From contig CAZYCA010000006.1 in assembly GCA_964645405.1 (NCBI GenBank), positions 1-64,000 of the forward strand: a stretch of 64,000 nt of DNA, given 5' to 3'. Position 1 is the first letter of the stretch. The number at the start of each line of letters is the position of its first letter. Shown here one piece after another: positions 40,772 to 49,072 of this stretch. The position numbers and the translations under genes are program-made. The notes under the pieces were generated by a model. The model had not been told where the DNA came from and ran no database searches. It worked only from the letters and a program-made list of their open reading frames with translations. The stretch is from JAMWDF01 sp964645405 (GTDB lineage Bacteria > Ratteibacteria > UBA8468 > B48-G9 > DSTR01).

Positions 40772-41629
40772 TCATATTTCCTTTATCAGTTGCACGACCG
40801 TCATAATTTTTTCCACTTTCCCTGCTTCCATAATGGGAATTTTACTTGTCTCCGTCTGATAGATGTGGTCAGCCACCTTGGTTGTTTCCCTGGTGATAAG
40901 CGGCTGGCCAGAATCAAAGACCTGCTGGTATTCCTTCCGGACTTTGTCTGAAAGAAAAGGAAACAGGGTAAAAAGGTTCTGCTCTATTTCTGGCAGCCGC
41001 AGCCCGAGTTTTCTGTTCCATTCCTGGAAAGCCTGGTTGAAAAACAAAATATGGTAGTTTTTATCAATAACATGAACAGGAACAGGCAGAGCATCCAGAA
41101 GCGCCCGGTACTTAACCTCAAGGGTGGTTGTTTGTAAGATTTCCTTTTCTGAAGTCTCCCAGCCATAGTGAAGAAGACCAAAAACCTTTTCTTCCTTATC
41201 CTGCAAAGCAAAAGTTTGCCAGTTGATAATTCTGGTCCGGCCAAAACGGTTTAACACAGGTGCCTGGTACCTTTTTACCACTTCCAGTTCCCCTTCCAGA
41301 AGCTTTTTCTGGAGAAACCGCACTGCCTCACCAACTGCTGGTTCAAAGCACAGCTGGTGCCAGAGACGGCCAAGGTATTCCTCAGGTGAGCGAAAACCAA
41401 GAATTCTTCTGGCTTTCTGATTGAGAAGAGAGATGGTACCCTCAGTGTCCACTACCACTACAATCTCCTCCAGAAAATCAAAACAGAGACGCCACCTTTC
41501 CACTTCCTTCTGGAGTCTGGCAACGATTTTCTGGCTGGCAGATAATTTTTGCTGCAGATTATTAACTTCCTGCTGTAAAGTTTCTATAGCCTGAACCAAT
41601 TTCTCTTTTGGTGCCGGTGGTTCTTGCAT
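40772..41629 (-). CDS. Tandem PAS-domain sensor protein without output domain
   Basis: A 285-residue soluble protein. Residues about 8-48 are a coiled coil (LQQEVNNLQQKLSASQKIVARLQKEVE). PAS1 (about 50-150) has EEIVVVVDTEGTISLLNQKARRILGF; PAS2 (about 170-275) has LLDALPVPVHVIDKNYHILFFNQAFQEW. No kinase, GGDEF, helix-turn-helix or sigma54 domain follows, so it must signal by protein contact or bind a small ligand. The C-terminus continues into a beta strand ending at the stop. It has its own promoter, and its Shine-Dalgarno is brought near the ATG by a hairpin. Confidence 0.82.
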   Translation of the reverse strand: MQEPPAPKEKLVQAIETLQQEVNNLQQKLSASQKIVARLQKEVERWRLCFDFLEEIVVVVDTEGTISLLNQKARRILGFRSPEEYLGRLWHQLCFEPAVGEAVRFLQKKLLEGELEVVKRYQAPVLNRFGRTRIINWQTFALQDKEEKVFGLLHYGWETSEKEILQTTTLEVKYRALLDALPVPVHVIDKNYHILFFNQAFQEWNRKLGLRLPEIEQNLFTLFPFLSDKVRKEYQQVFDSGQPLITRETTKVADHIYQTETSKIPIMEAGKVEKIMTVVQLIKEI

Positions 41630-41636
41630 TCTTGCC

Positions 41637-41661
41637 GTTATCCTGAAGCGATAACCCTCCT
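41637..41661 (-). promoter_or_regulatory. Shine-Dalgarno with an intervening hairpin before the PAS gene
   Basis: AGGAGG (41661-41656 on the minus strand) lies 26 bases from the ATG, too far for normal use. Directly after it comes a hairpin with a perfect 6-base stem (GTTATC, 7-base loop, GATAAC; 41655-41637). If folded, the hairpin loops out and leaves about seven bases between the site and the ATG. Confidence 0.4.
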
Positions 41662-41684
41662 GGCCCCGGCTACTTCCCAGGATA

Positions 41685-41714
41685 ATAATAACGCCACTAC
41701 CTGGCTGATGTCAA
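41685..41714 (-). promoter_or_regulatory. Promoter of the PAS-protein gene
   Basis: A perfect TTGACA (41714-41709), 18-base spacer and TATTAT (41690-41685, five of six). The leader is about 50 bases and contains the looped Shine-Dalgarno. Confidence 0.55.
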
Positions 41715-41736
41715 GAGACAGGATGTTTCTGGCTCG

Positions 41737-43014
41737 TCATTTGAGGAAGACTTCTATTACTGGCACCGTGGTAGCCGGACGAAGTACCGGAAGCTCCAGG
41801 GTTATATCCTGTGTATTCTTCTCCCGGATGATTTTCACTTCGGAAGCATCATGCAGAAGCTGGGCATAGGCAACCCGGTCGCCAAAACCGTCAAGGTGAA
41901 GATGTCGGAAAGGCCAGGCAAAAATGTGAATATACAGGCGGTTAGTTTCCGGATTATAGGTGAGACGGCAGTCTTTGGGTGGTTTAAACTCTTCGGGTGG
42001 CTGGGTACAGCCGTAGATGGAACGACTGTGTTTTTGCATCCATCTGCCGATACCTTCTAATCTGGAAACAGCCCTTTCGTCAAACTCTCCCCGTCCTGTT
42101 GGTCCAACATTCAGCAGCAGATTTCCCCCCTTGCTGACTGCTTCAATCAAAAGCTGCACCAGTTGCTCCACACTTTTCCAGGAAGCTTCATCACGGTGAT
42201 ACCCCCAGGAGCCAGAGAAGGTATGGCAGGCTTCCCAGACTACAGGTACACCATCAACTTTCACCCATTCCCGCGGCATAACCTGTTCCGGAGTTTTGAT
42301 ATCCCAGTCTTCTGGCAAATCCAGCCTGTCATTCAAAAGAATCTCGGGCTGCAGACTCCTTACCAGTTTCACCAGTTCCTCACTTTTCCAGTCCTTTCTT
42401 CCTTTACCAGCCCAGGTAGCAGGTCTGCCATCTTGACCTGCGGGATAACTGAAATCAAACCACATGATATCTATTTTGCCAAATCTGGTGAGCAGTTCCC
42501 GCACCTGGTTATGGAGATACTGAGTATATCTTTCCTGACGACGTTTTTCATTCAGTTTGGCTCTCCGGGGATGGTTACGTAAAGGATGTAAATCGTCAAT
42601 AACAAAATCAGGATGATGCCAGTCAATTAAGGAGTAGTAAAAACCAACTTTAAAGCCGTAACCCCGGAAAGCTTCCACCATCGGCTGGAGAAGGTCCCTA
42701 CCAGCAGGTGTGCGTGTTGCTTTATACTCTGTGTAATCAGAATCCCAGAGACAGAAACCTTCGTGATGCTTGGTGGTAACAACAAAATACTTCATTCCGG
42801 CAAAGGAAGCGATTTTTGCCCAGACTTCCGGATGATAAAGGTCAGGCTGGAAATGTTTGAAGTAAATATCATAAATTTCATCAGGTATTTCTTCCCGATG
42901 CTTGACCCATTCGTGCCTTGCCGCAAGTGCATAAAGACCCCAGTGAATGAAAAGACCGAAACGGTCCCGTACAAACCAGGAAGTATCTCCTTTGGAACTT
43001 CTAATTTTTTCCAT
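41737..43014 (-). CDS. Alpha-L-fucosidase, glycoside hydrolase family 29
   Basis: Read from 43014 it has 425 residues; AAAGGAG lies seven bases before this ATG, which decides it over an ORF extension of 18 residues. Family marks are WFVRDRFGLFIHWGLYAL, VVTTKHHEGFCLWDS and KIDIMWFDFSYP, with D187 as the likely nucleophile; HTFSGSWGYH and LIEAVSKGGNLLLNVGP follow. The catalytic domain is followed by a C-terminal beta sandwich. No signal peptide, so it would remove fucose from imported oligosaccharides. Close relatives can be alpha-galactosidase-like, but fucosidase is the best call. Single gene. Confidence 0.88.
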   Translation of the reverse strand: MEKIRSSKGDTSWFVRDRFGLFIHWGLYALAARHEWVKHREEIPDEIYDIYFKHFQPDLYHPEVWAKIASFAGMKYFVVTTKHHEGFCLWDSDYTEYKATRTPAGRDLLQPMVEAFRGYGFKVGFYYSLIDWHHPDFVIDDLHPLRNHPRRAKLNEKRRQERYTQYLHNQVRELLTRFGKIDIMWFDFSYPAGQDGRPATWAGKGRKDWKSEELVKLVRSLQPEILLNDRLDLPEDWDIKTPEQVMPREWVKVDGVPVVWEACHTFSGSWGYHRDEASWKSVEQLVQLLIEAVSKGGNLLLNVGPTGRGEFDERAVSRLEGIGRWMQKHSRSIYGCTQPPEEFKPPKDCRLTYNPETNRLYIHIFAWPFRHLHLDGFGDRVAYAQLLHDASEVKIIREKNTQDITLELPVLRPATTVPVIEVFLK

Positions 43015-43072
43015 ATAGACTCCTTTTGTTTTGGTGGAAATTATCACACCGCAAGCAGGAAAAGTCAAAATA

Positions 43073-43101
43073 TTGAAAAATAAATCCAGCAGGATTAGAA
43101 T
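43073..43101 (+). promoter_or_regulatory. Promoter of the papain-like/Asp-box gene pair
   Basis: TTGAAA (43073-43078, five of six), 17-base spacer and TAGAAT (43096-43101, five of six). Eight bases then lead to the ATG at 43110, so the transcript has at most a 2-base leader. Confidence 0.55.
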
Positions 43102-43109
43102 ACAGAAGC

Positions 43110-44003
43110 ATGAAACAGCGCCTACAAACCATGTTCTTGGCAGTCTTTGTTTTTCTCCAGCTGGGTATTTTCATCTGGCAGATGAGACCAATCCTTCCGG
43201 AATTTTCCTTCCAGACAGGGAAAATTTTCCGTTTCCCTTTTTCTCTTGCCCGTATCAACTTTAAAGGGACTGTTAGGTCAACCGGAAAAATGTTGCCAGC
43301 CACCAGTTACCAGGAATTCTTGCAGCAGCTGGAAAAAACCCATAAAAAGATAGCATTGCGGTACCAGCGTTGCCGGAAAGAAAGGGAGAAAAAACGGTTA
43401 ATAAAGGAAAGCCGGGAGTTTGTTTTAAAAGCTATTTCCGAGAAAATTTTCCCTTCCTGGTTCGGGACAGCCTGGTCCTTCAGCGGGAAAACTGATTATC
43501 CTAAGGAAGGTTCCATTGCCTGCGGTATTTTTGTGGCGACAGTGTTAAACCATGCTGGTTTTTCCCTGGACAGGATCCGGCTGGGAATTCAACCTTCCCG
43601 TTACCTTATCACTAATTTGACCGGAGAGGAAACACCCTGGCAGCTTTCTGGCCGGGGTATAAGCGAAATCAAACAGGAGATAGTGAAAAGAGGAAAGAAT
43701 CTTTATGTTGTCGGTCTGGATAAACATACTGGCTTCATTTTTTGTGATGGTCAGGGCAAGGTAATTTTTGTTCATTCTTCCGGACAGAAGGGTATCCGGC
43801 AGGTGGTGGCTGAAGAGCTGGAAAAATCAGATACCTTAAAGAAATCCCGCTATTTCATTCTTGGACCCATGTTTACTGAGAAGATGATGGAGCACTGGCT
43901 TACCGGAAAATACTTACCTGTGGAATGCGATTACTACAGGCAGGTACCGAAAGCACTGGTTAAAGCTGGAACCCAAAAGAAAAAGAGGGTAAGACATGGT
44001 TAA
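43110..44003 (+). CDS. Predicted exported or membrane-anchored cysteine peptidase-like protein
   Basis: A 297-residue protein. Residues 5-25 are a hydrophobic segment that acts as a signal anchor. The middle (about 60-112) is basic and helical. The C-terminal region has the order of a papain-like or NlpC/P60-like fold: C138 in SIACGIFVATVLNHAGF at a helix start, then strand and H206 in VGLDKHTGFIFCDG, and HSS in GKVIFVHSSG. The Cys-helix/His-strand pattern is what I see; no named family is recognised. It may cleave peptides or act as an acyltransferase at the envelope. Its 3' end overlaps the Asp-box gene by eight bases. No Shine-Dalgarno. Confidence 0.6.
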   Translation: MKQRLQTMFLAVFVFLQLGIFIWQMRPILPEFSFQTGKIFRFPFSLARINFKGTVRSTGKMLPATSYQEFLQQLEKTHKKIALRYQRCRKEREKKRLIKESREFVLKAISEKIFPSWFGTAWSFSGKTDYPKEGSIACGIFVATVLNHAGFSLDRIRLGIQPSRYLITNLTGEETPWQLSGRGISEIKQEIVKRGKNLYVVGLDKHTGFIFCDGQGKVIFVHSSGQKGIRQVVAEELEKSDTLKKSRYFILGPMFTEKMMEHWLTGKYLPVECDYYRQVPKALVKAGTQKKKRVRHG

Positions 44004-45042
44004 AAAATTCATTGTTTGCCGGGATGATTCTATCTATCAGGCTTTTCCTGATGTAACCTTAACTTCTTCAGGTAAACTTATCTGTGTCTTTGCTGAATGT
44101 AACCACCATCATGACCGTTCTTACACCAGAATTATGTTTACCACTTCCACTGACCGTGGGCGGACCTGGAGTCAGAAAAAGCCTTTGACTGAACCAACAA
44201 AAGGTTTTCCTTTCTGGAACTGCCCCAGGATTAGCCGGCTGAAAGATGACACGCTGGTAGTGGTGGTGGATAAGTTATTTTCTCCAGAGACCAGTGCCAG
44301 TCCACAGGACTGTCGTAATTACCTTTACTTCAGTGAAGATGAAGGTAAAACCTGGGAGGGCCCGTGGGAAACTCCAGCCCTGGGGATTGTCCCGGATAAA
44401 ATCCTGGAACTGAAAAGTGGTCGCTGGATTCTCTCCTGTCACTACCGGGAAAAAACTTCGGGTTTTCTGGTGCAGAGGTTATGGTTTTCTGATGACCGGG
44501 GTAGAAGCTGGAATGGTCCGGTAATTGTTGCCAGAGAAAAAGGTCTGAACTTATGTGAGGTGAGTCTGCTGGAAGTGGAGCCTGGTATGATAGTAGCTTT
44601 TCACCGGGAAAACTCCGGTCAGGGCTGGGACTGTTTCAAAACTGTTTCTACAGATAATGGCGCAAGCTGGAGCCAGGCTACTGCCTTTCCTTTGCCTGGG
44701 TGCCACCGTCCGGTAGCCGGGTTTTTAAAAGAAGGCTGGATTCTTATCACCTATCGTTTTATGCCAGGTGGAAAAAGGCAAAAGGGATGGTGGACCCAGA
44801 ACCTTTTTGCCGCGTTGACTGATAAAGAATCAGCCCTGGCAGAACAGCGTAATCATGCCCGGGTAAGAATTATGCCTTTAGATTTTGACCGTTCGTCAGA
44901 AAGTGATACAGGATATTCTGGCTGGGTCCAGTTTCCTGATGGTGAAATCTATGTCGTAAACTACCTGCTGGACGACGCACCAAAAGCCTGGATTCGTGGC
45001 TATTCCTTCTTTCTGGAAGAAATGCTTTTACCAGGAAGATAG
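43996..45042 (+). CDS. Sialidase-like (BNR/Asp-box) beta-propeller protein
   Basis: A 348-residue protein with four Asp boxes: STDRGRTWS, SEDEGKTWE, SDDRGRSWN and STDNGASWS. These recur at similar spacing and mark successive blades of a six-bladed sialidase propeller. An Arg-rich site (YTRIMF, HRENSG, RPVAGF) could match the Arg triad. No signal peptide is present, unlike secreted sialidases, so it would act in the cytoplasm or belong to the broad exo-alpha-sialidase-like group of unknown substrate. AGAGGGTAAG precedes the ATG, which lies within the peptidase-like gene. Confidence 0.8.
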   Translation: MVKKFIVCRDDSIYQAFPDVTLTSSGKLICVFAECNHHHDRSYTRIMFTTSTDRGRTWSQKKPLTEPTKGFPFWNCPRISRLKDDTLVVVVDKLFSPETSASPQDCRNYLYFSEDEGKTWEGPWETPALGIVPDKILELKSGRWILSCHYREKTSGFLVQRLWFSDDRGRSWNGPVIVAREKGLNLCEVSLLEVEPGMIVAFHRENSGQGWDCFKTVSTDNGASWSQATAFPLPGCHRPVAGFLKEGWILITYRFMPGGKRQKGWWTQNLFAALTDKESALAEQRNHARVRIMPLDFDRSSESDTGYSGWVQFPDGEIYVVNYLLDDAPKAWIRGYSFFLEEMLLPGR

Positions 45043-45045
45043 AAA

Positions 45046-45924
45046 TCAGACGCCGTCATACTCCAGCATCCAGTTAATCAGCCTTCTGGCATAATCCAGT
45101 TTAGCTAAACGTACGGGTAAGGGACAGCGGTTTTCACCGGGAACTTCCAGGTTGAAAAGTCCCTGGTATTTTACCTGTCTTAAAGCCTTCATGACTTCTC
45201 TCCAGCAGACTGTTCCCCGACCATAAGGCAGGAGATGCTCATCGTTTGTTCCCAGGTTATCAGCGATATGTAAAGCCTGCAAATCACAACCGGCTTCCTG
45301 GATGAAACTGGCTGGATTAACGCCAGAGATGTTGGCATGACCAGTATCAAGACAGAGACCAATATTTTCTTCCCCGGCGGCTTTCTTGATAGCAAGAAGT
45401 TCTCCTGCTGTCTTCAGCCCCGGGCAGGTGAGATTCTCCAGACAGATAATGGTGGGACCACCCCTGCTAAAGGTAGCGATGTTTCTCACAGCCTGTACCC
45501 TTCTGGCAAAAATCTTTTCCGGGGACCATTTTAGCCTGATTAACTGGTCTCCACCAGCGTGGAGTACCCCGGCTTTAATTCCCAGACCCTGGAAAAGGTC
45601 AACCCATTTTTTCATACTTTCCATGGCAGACTGAAAATCTTTTTCTTCAGCCGGGGCAATATCCATCACGGTGCGGCCAGGTAAGTCTTCAGGCCGGCAC
45701 CCTTTCGTTGCCAGACAGAAATGTCCCTGGTAAAAGGTAATCCCGTAGTCAGCAGCAAATCTCCGGAAGGATTCCCCGGTCCTTAAAGGATTTCCTTCTT
45801 TCAATAAATCATGGGCATGTTCATCACTGAGTTCCAGGTACTGCCAGCCATGGGAAGCAAAAACTTTCACCATTTCCCAGGGCGAAAGTTCTATGAGATA
45901 ACTTGTCCAGATAGCAGGTTTCAT
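45046..45924 (-). CDS. Sugar phosphate isomerase/epimerase (xylose isomerase-like TIM barrel)
   Basis: A 292-residue AP-endonuclease-2-like TIM barrel. Metal ligands follow the family order: CLENLTCPG (Glu), CLDTGHANISG (Asp and His), LQALHIADN (His), and LFNLEVPGE (Glu). VLHAGGDQL is a substrate-side loop. Members interconvert or dehydrate sugars, inositols and hydroxypyruvate. It is last in the four-gene minus operon beginning at 50361; its ATG overlaps the stop of the 444-residue secreted protein (ATGA). Cytoplasmic, so it probably uses a sugar freed by the exported proteins upstream. Confidence 0.87.
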   Translation of the reverse strand: MKPAIWTSYLIELSPWEMVKVFASHGWQYLELSDEHAHDLLKEGNPLRTGESFRRFAADYGITFYQGHFCLATKGCRPEDLPGRTVMDIAPAEEKDFQSAMESMKKWVDLFQGLGIKAGVLHAGGDQLIRLKWSPEKIFARRVQAVRNIATFSRGGPTIICLENLTCPGLKTAGELLAIKKAAGEENIGLCLDTGHANISGVNPASFIQEAGCDLQALHIADNLGTNDEHLLPYGRGTVCWREVMKALRQVKYQGLFNLEVPGENRCPLPVRLAKLDYARRLINWMLEYDGV

Positions 45925-47255
45925 TTTTCCCTTTCTGTTTTTCTCTCTGGAGAGGAGACGACCAGAAAACTACCTGGTAGCCCAGACCAGAGATGGTAAA
46001 GAGTTCTTACAGTTTCAGGTTCTTCCTCGGAAAGCAGGATAAAACGAAGCTGGTGGCTATAATGGTTACGGCAGGCTAAGGCTCTATCCAGAAAGGAAAG
46101 GTTGTTTTCCGCTGAGGGATAGGGTGTGGTCCGCAGTTGAATCTGCGGATGAAGGACTGGACGATAGCTCACCCAGGCTGCCCGTTTGACAATCGGAGCC
46201 AGTTTCTCATAGAAGACTGCCAGTCCAGTCTTTTCTGCTGTATCCTGCCAGGCAAACCATCCTTCTTCTGGATTCTCCGTAGCATAGAGCACCTGCCAGG
46301 GGCAGGCTTCAATTTCTGCCCGGGTTTGACTGATTTTTCTTACATAAAAACTGCCAGCCAGCGGCACAATCAGGCAATCGTTCTCATCCAGTTTTCTACC
46401 CACAGGGAGAGAAAAAGAATATGGCCAGCTCCAGGAAAAACTATTGCTTTTATAGGAGACAAATTCTTCCACCTCCAGGACAGGAATCTGGTGCCAGACA
46501 GAAAGTAGCCGGGTAATCCTTCCGGAGAAAATCAGCTGGTTTTCTTTCTTTACCTGATAATGGTCACATGTTAGTTCTACCAGTGTACGGATGGGACCGT
46601 TATAGAGAATCTCTGGTTCAGACCATTTCCCTGCCTCCGGTCCACTGCCGATACAGCGGGGAAGGACATTTCCCCAGGAACTGCGGAAATCAAGAAGAGT
46701 AAGTTTTTTCCAGGAGAGAAAAACAAAGCAACCCCGACCAAAGTTTTCTATTTTCTTTTCTCCAGAATCACCACCGCCGCGGATACCAACAGTCAACTGA
46801 TTGGCTGTGATAGTCAGAGGAATAAGGCTTCCTTCTTTCTGGACAATAGTAATCTCAGCAGCAGTGTCTGTCCTGGTAATCTCTGGACCATCGTAATAAA
46901 GATAAACTGGCTCTGTGTTTGAAGTAAGTACGACTACAAAAAGCAGTAAATCAGCGTCATCAAAAAAACCATCAGGTTTAGCTGGAAGTCCACCTGGTTG
47001 TCTTTCTTCTACCTGGTAAGCAAGGGCTCTTTCCCCCTGGTAAAGGCGGAAGGAATTTGTTCTGGCTTGAGGAAAACCTGTCCAGCGCCAGAAATCACTG
47101 CCGGAGATGACCATACCAGCCCGGGTTTCCTGTTTTAAGGATGGCAGTTGTAAACTGATGCGCCGTTTGTGCTCTGGTTCACTCCAGTCAGCCAGGATAA
47201 TTTCTCCTGTAAGCAATATCCAGAAAAATATTGCCAGCTTATACCTTTCTTTCAT
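45921..47255 (-). CDS. Secreted beta-rich protein, paralogue of the 49069-50361 gene
   Basis: A 444-residue exported protein; signal peptide ends near residue 22 (IILADW). Nearly all predicted strands. It shares with its neighbour at 49069-50361 the segment NFGRGCFVFLSW...LLDFRSSW and the same general order of Gly/Trp-rich strands, so both come from duplication. No family recognised; DUF-type beta proteins in polysaccharide loci look like this, possibly lyases or sugar-binding. ATGA overlaps link it on both sides. Confidence 0.65.
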   Translation of the reverse strand: MKERYKLAIFFWILLTGEIILADWSEPEHKRRISLQLPSLKQETRAGMVISGSDFWRWTGFPQARTNSFRLYQGERALAYQVEERQPGGLPAKPDGFFDDADLLLFVVVLTSNTEPVYLYYDGPEITRTDTAAEITIVQKEGSLIPLTITANQLTVGIRGGGDSGEKKIENFGRGCFVFLSWKKLTLLDFRSSWGNVLPRCIGSGPEAGKWSEPEILYNGPIRTLVELTCDHYQVKKENQLIFSGRITRLLSVWHQIPVLEVEEFVSYKSNSFSWSWPYSFSLPVGRKLDENDCLIVPLAGSFYVRKISQTRAEIEACPWQVLYATENPEEGWFAWQDTAEKTGLAVFYEKLAPIVKRAAWVSYRPVLHPQIQLRTTPYPSAENNLSFLDRALACRNHYSHQLRFILLSEEEPETVRTLYHLWSGLPGSFLVVSSPERKTEREK

Positions 47256-49072
47256 TTGAAATTCTCAATGATGACAACCGGATTCTGATTGCTTAAGACA
47301 GCATTTGTCCTGCCGGAGATTAAATCCCGTCCGGGTACCGGGAAAGAAGTGAGACTACCTTTTTCTCCATGCTGGTCAGCATGCAGCAGGTAAACTGTAA
47401 CTCTACCATCAGCTGAAGTTGCCTTCAGGTAATCGTAACCCAGGGAAGAATCAACCAGACATTGACTGATTAACCTTTCTTTTTTCTGGTAAAGTAAAGC
47501 TCCCCGGCAGATATCAACAAGAAGTTTCCGGTAAACTTCCCAGGATGGTTCGTACTTCCAGGGTGCCTGAACATGACAGAGTGCCGGCAAAACCACAATC
47601 AATCCCTCCCCGTACCGGCAGATATAAAGGAAATCATCGCGGTGACCAGCGGAAAGCGAAAAACTGGAAAAGACATCCAGATCAAGCTGATAATTTTCCT
47701 TAAGGTGGAAATTTTCCTGCATCCAGGTATCAGGTTGATAAAGAAAGGTTTTTCTTTCTGTCTTTGGGGAAATAAGAGAAAAACCGGCCGGAGTCAACTT
47801 TTCCGCAGGAGGCACAACAGCAAGCAGAATTCCTCCATTTTTTACCCAGGGTAACAAATCTTTATGCCAGCTACCCCAGGAAACAATTACCTCATACGGT
47901 TTAAGAGAAACAACATCTTGCGCCCATTCCGGGCAGGTATCAAACTGAGTGAAACCGGTTATCCAGAAATAAACATGTTGTAAGGTAGCACCAAAATTTC
48001 TGCCGTGAAGAACAAGAGCAACTGGTTTTTGAACAAACCGCGGCAGTTTCAGAAAAGGCTGGACAGATTTTCTCACCTTCTCCAGCCATGTTTCTTCCTC
48101 CAGTTCTTTATCTCCAAAGGTGGAAAGGATATCAGCACCAGCCAGGTAAGCAGCTGCCATCTGAGCCAGTCTCAGATGCTCTAATTTTTCCCGGTTGCCC
48201 CAGAGCATCGCCACCAGTTCTTCATCTGGTCTCATCACCATCCGGCAATCACGAAGAGAGATGTAAACTCCTAAAGTATTGGTATAAGGATCCAGAAAAT
48301 GGCCGTCCAGAAACTTACTCTGGGGAATCAGGGCTGTCCCGCTGTTAAAGGCATAAACCCGTAACCCCGGGTAACGGCTATGTATATGATGGGCAAAACT
48401 AATATGGGCACCGGCTTCCATCCTTTCCTGAACCCATTTCCGGTAGGTAGCCATTTGAGACTGTGTCCAGACAGGATAATAACGCATATCCAGTCCTGTT
48501 TCCTTACGAAAAAGTTCATTGTACCGTCTGATAGTCAAAACCTCAGGTCCGCTTAAGGAACGGCTCCAGAGAAAATTGGCTGGATTATCATAAGAATTAC
48601 CGTTTTCATAACCATCATCATCCCTGTCAGGCCTGCCTGGCATATCCACATCCCAGGCAAACTGCATCCCTGTTTCCTCCAGAAGATGAACGGCATGAAT
48701 ATTCCGCGGGTTTAAAGCTTTTAGCAGCGGGTCAATTCCCTGAGAAAAAAGTTCTGCGGCAATCTTTTTGTCCAGAGCCAGATGGGGAAAGTTATACCTT
48801 TCCCAGGAGAAAGGACGCGCCGGACCAAACCAGATTTGAACGATTGCTTTCTTGTTATAACTACCAGCCAGATTCAGTCTTTGCACTGTAATCTCGTCAG
48901 GAGACCCAGGCCTGACAAACATTTGCAGACCAAGGTATCTGGCTTCAGATTGGAGAAAGCGGTTGAACTGTTCCTGGGTCAGTCGGTTTATCTGGTAGGG
49001 ATAAATCATCCATTCCACTGCCTGCAGGGAACAACCAAAGAGAAAAAACAGAAGAAAAAATAAACGTTTCAT
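47252..49072 (-). CDS. Exported TIM-barrel plus amidotransferase-like protein
   Basis: A 606-residue protein with signal sequence MKRLFFLLFFLFGCSLQA; C14 with LFG before it is a possible but atypical lipobox. Residues about 20-330 look like an (alpha/beta)8 barrel of the glycosidase type (HAVHLLEETGMQFAWDVDMPGRPD, LRVYAFNSG, TLGVYISLRDCRMVMRPDEE). Residues about 350-540 look like a class I glutamine-amidotransferase-like fold used in some beta-galactosidases (VALVLHGRNFG, YEVIVSWGSWHKDLLPWVKNGG, YICRYGEGLIVVLPALCH). A short beta part ends the protein. Probable function is glycoside cleavage or binding outside the inner membrane, not identified further. Confidence 0.6.
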   Translation of the reverse strand: MKRLFFLLFFLFGCSLQAVEWMIYPYQINRLTQEQFNRFLQSEARYLGLQMFVRPGSPDEITVQRLNLAGSYNKKAIVQIWFGPARPFSWERYNFPHLALDKKIAAELFSQGIDPLLKALNPRNIHAVHLLEETGMQFAWDVDMPGRPDRDDDGYENGNSYDNPANFLWSRSLSGPEVLTIRRYNELFRKETGLDMRYYPVWTQSQMATYRKWVQERMEAGAHISFAHHIHSRYPGLRVYAFNSGTALIPQSKFLDGHFLDPYTNTLGVYISLRDCRMVMRPDEELVAMLWGNREKLEHLRLAQMAAAYLAGADILSTFGDKELEEETWLEKVRKSVQPFLKLPRFVQKPVALVLHGRNFGATLQHVYFWITGFTQFDTCPEWAQDVVSLKPYEVIVSWGSWHKDLLPWVKNGGILLAVVPPAEKLTPAGFSLISPKTERKTFLYQPDTWMQENFHLKENYQLDLDVFSSFSLSAGHRDDFLYICRYGEGLIVVLPALCHVQAPWKYEPSWEVYRKLLVDICRGALLYQKKERLISQCLVDSSLGYDYLKATSADGRVTVYLLHADQHGEKGSLTSFPVPGRDLISGRTNAVLSNQNPVVIIENFK

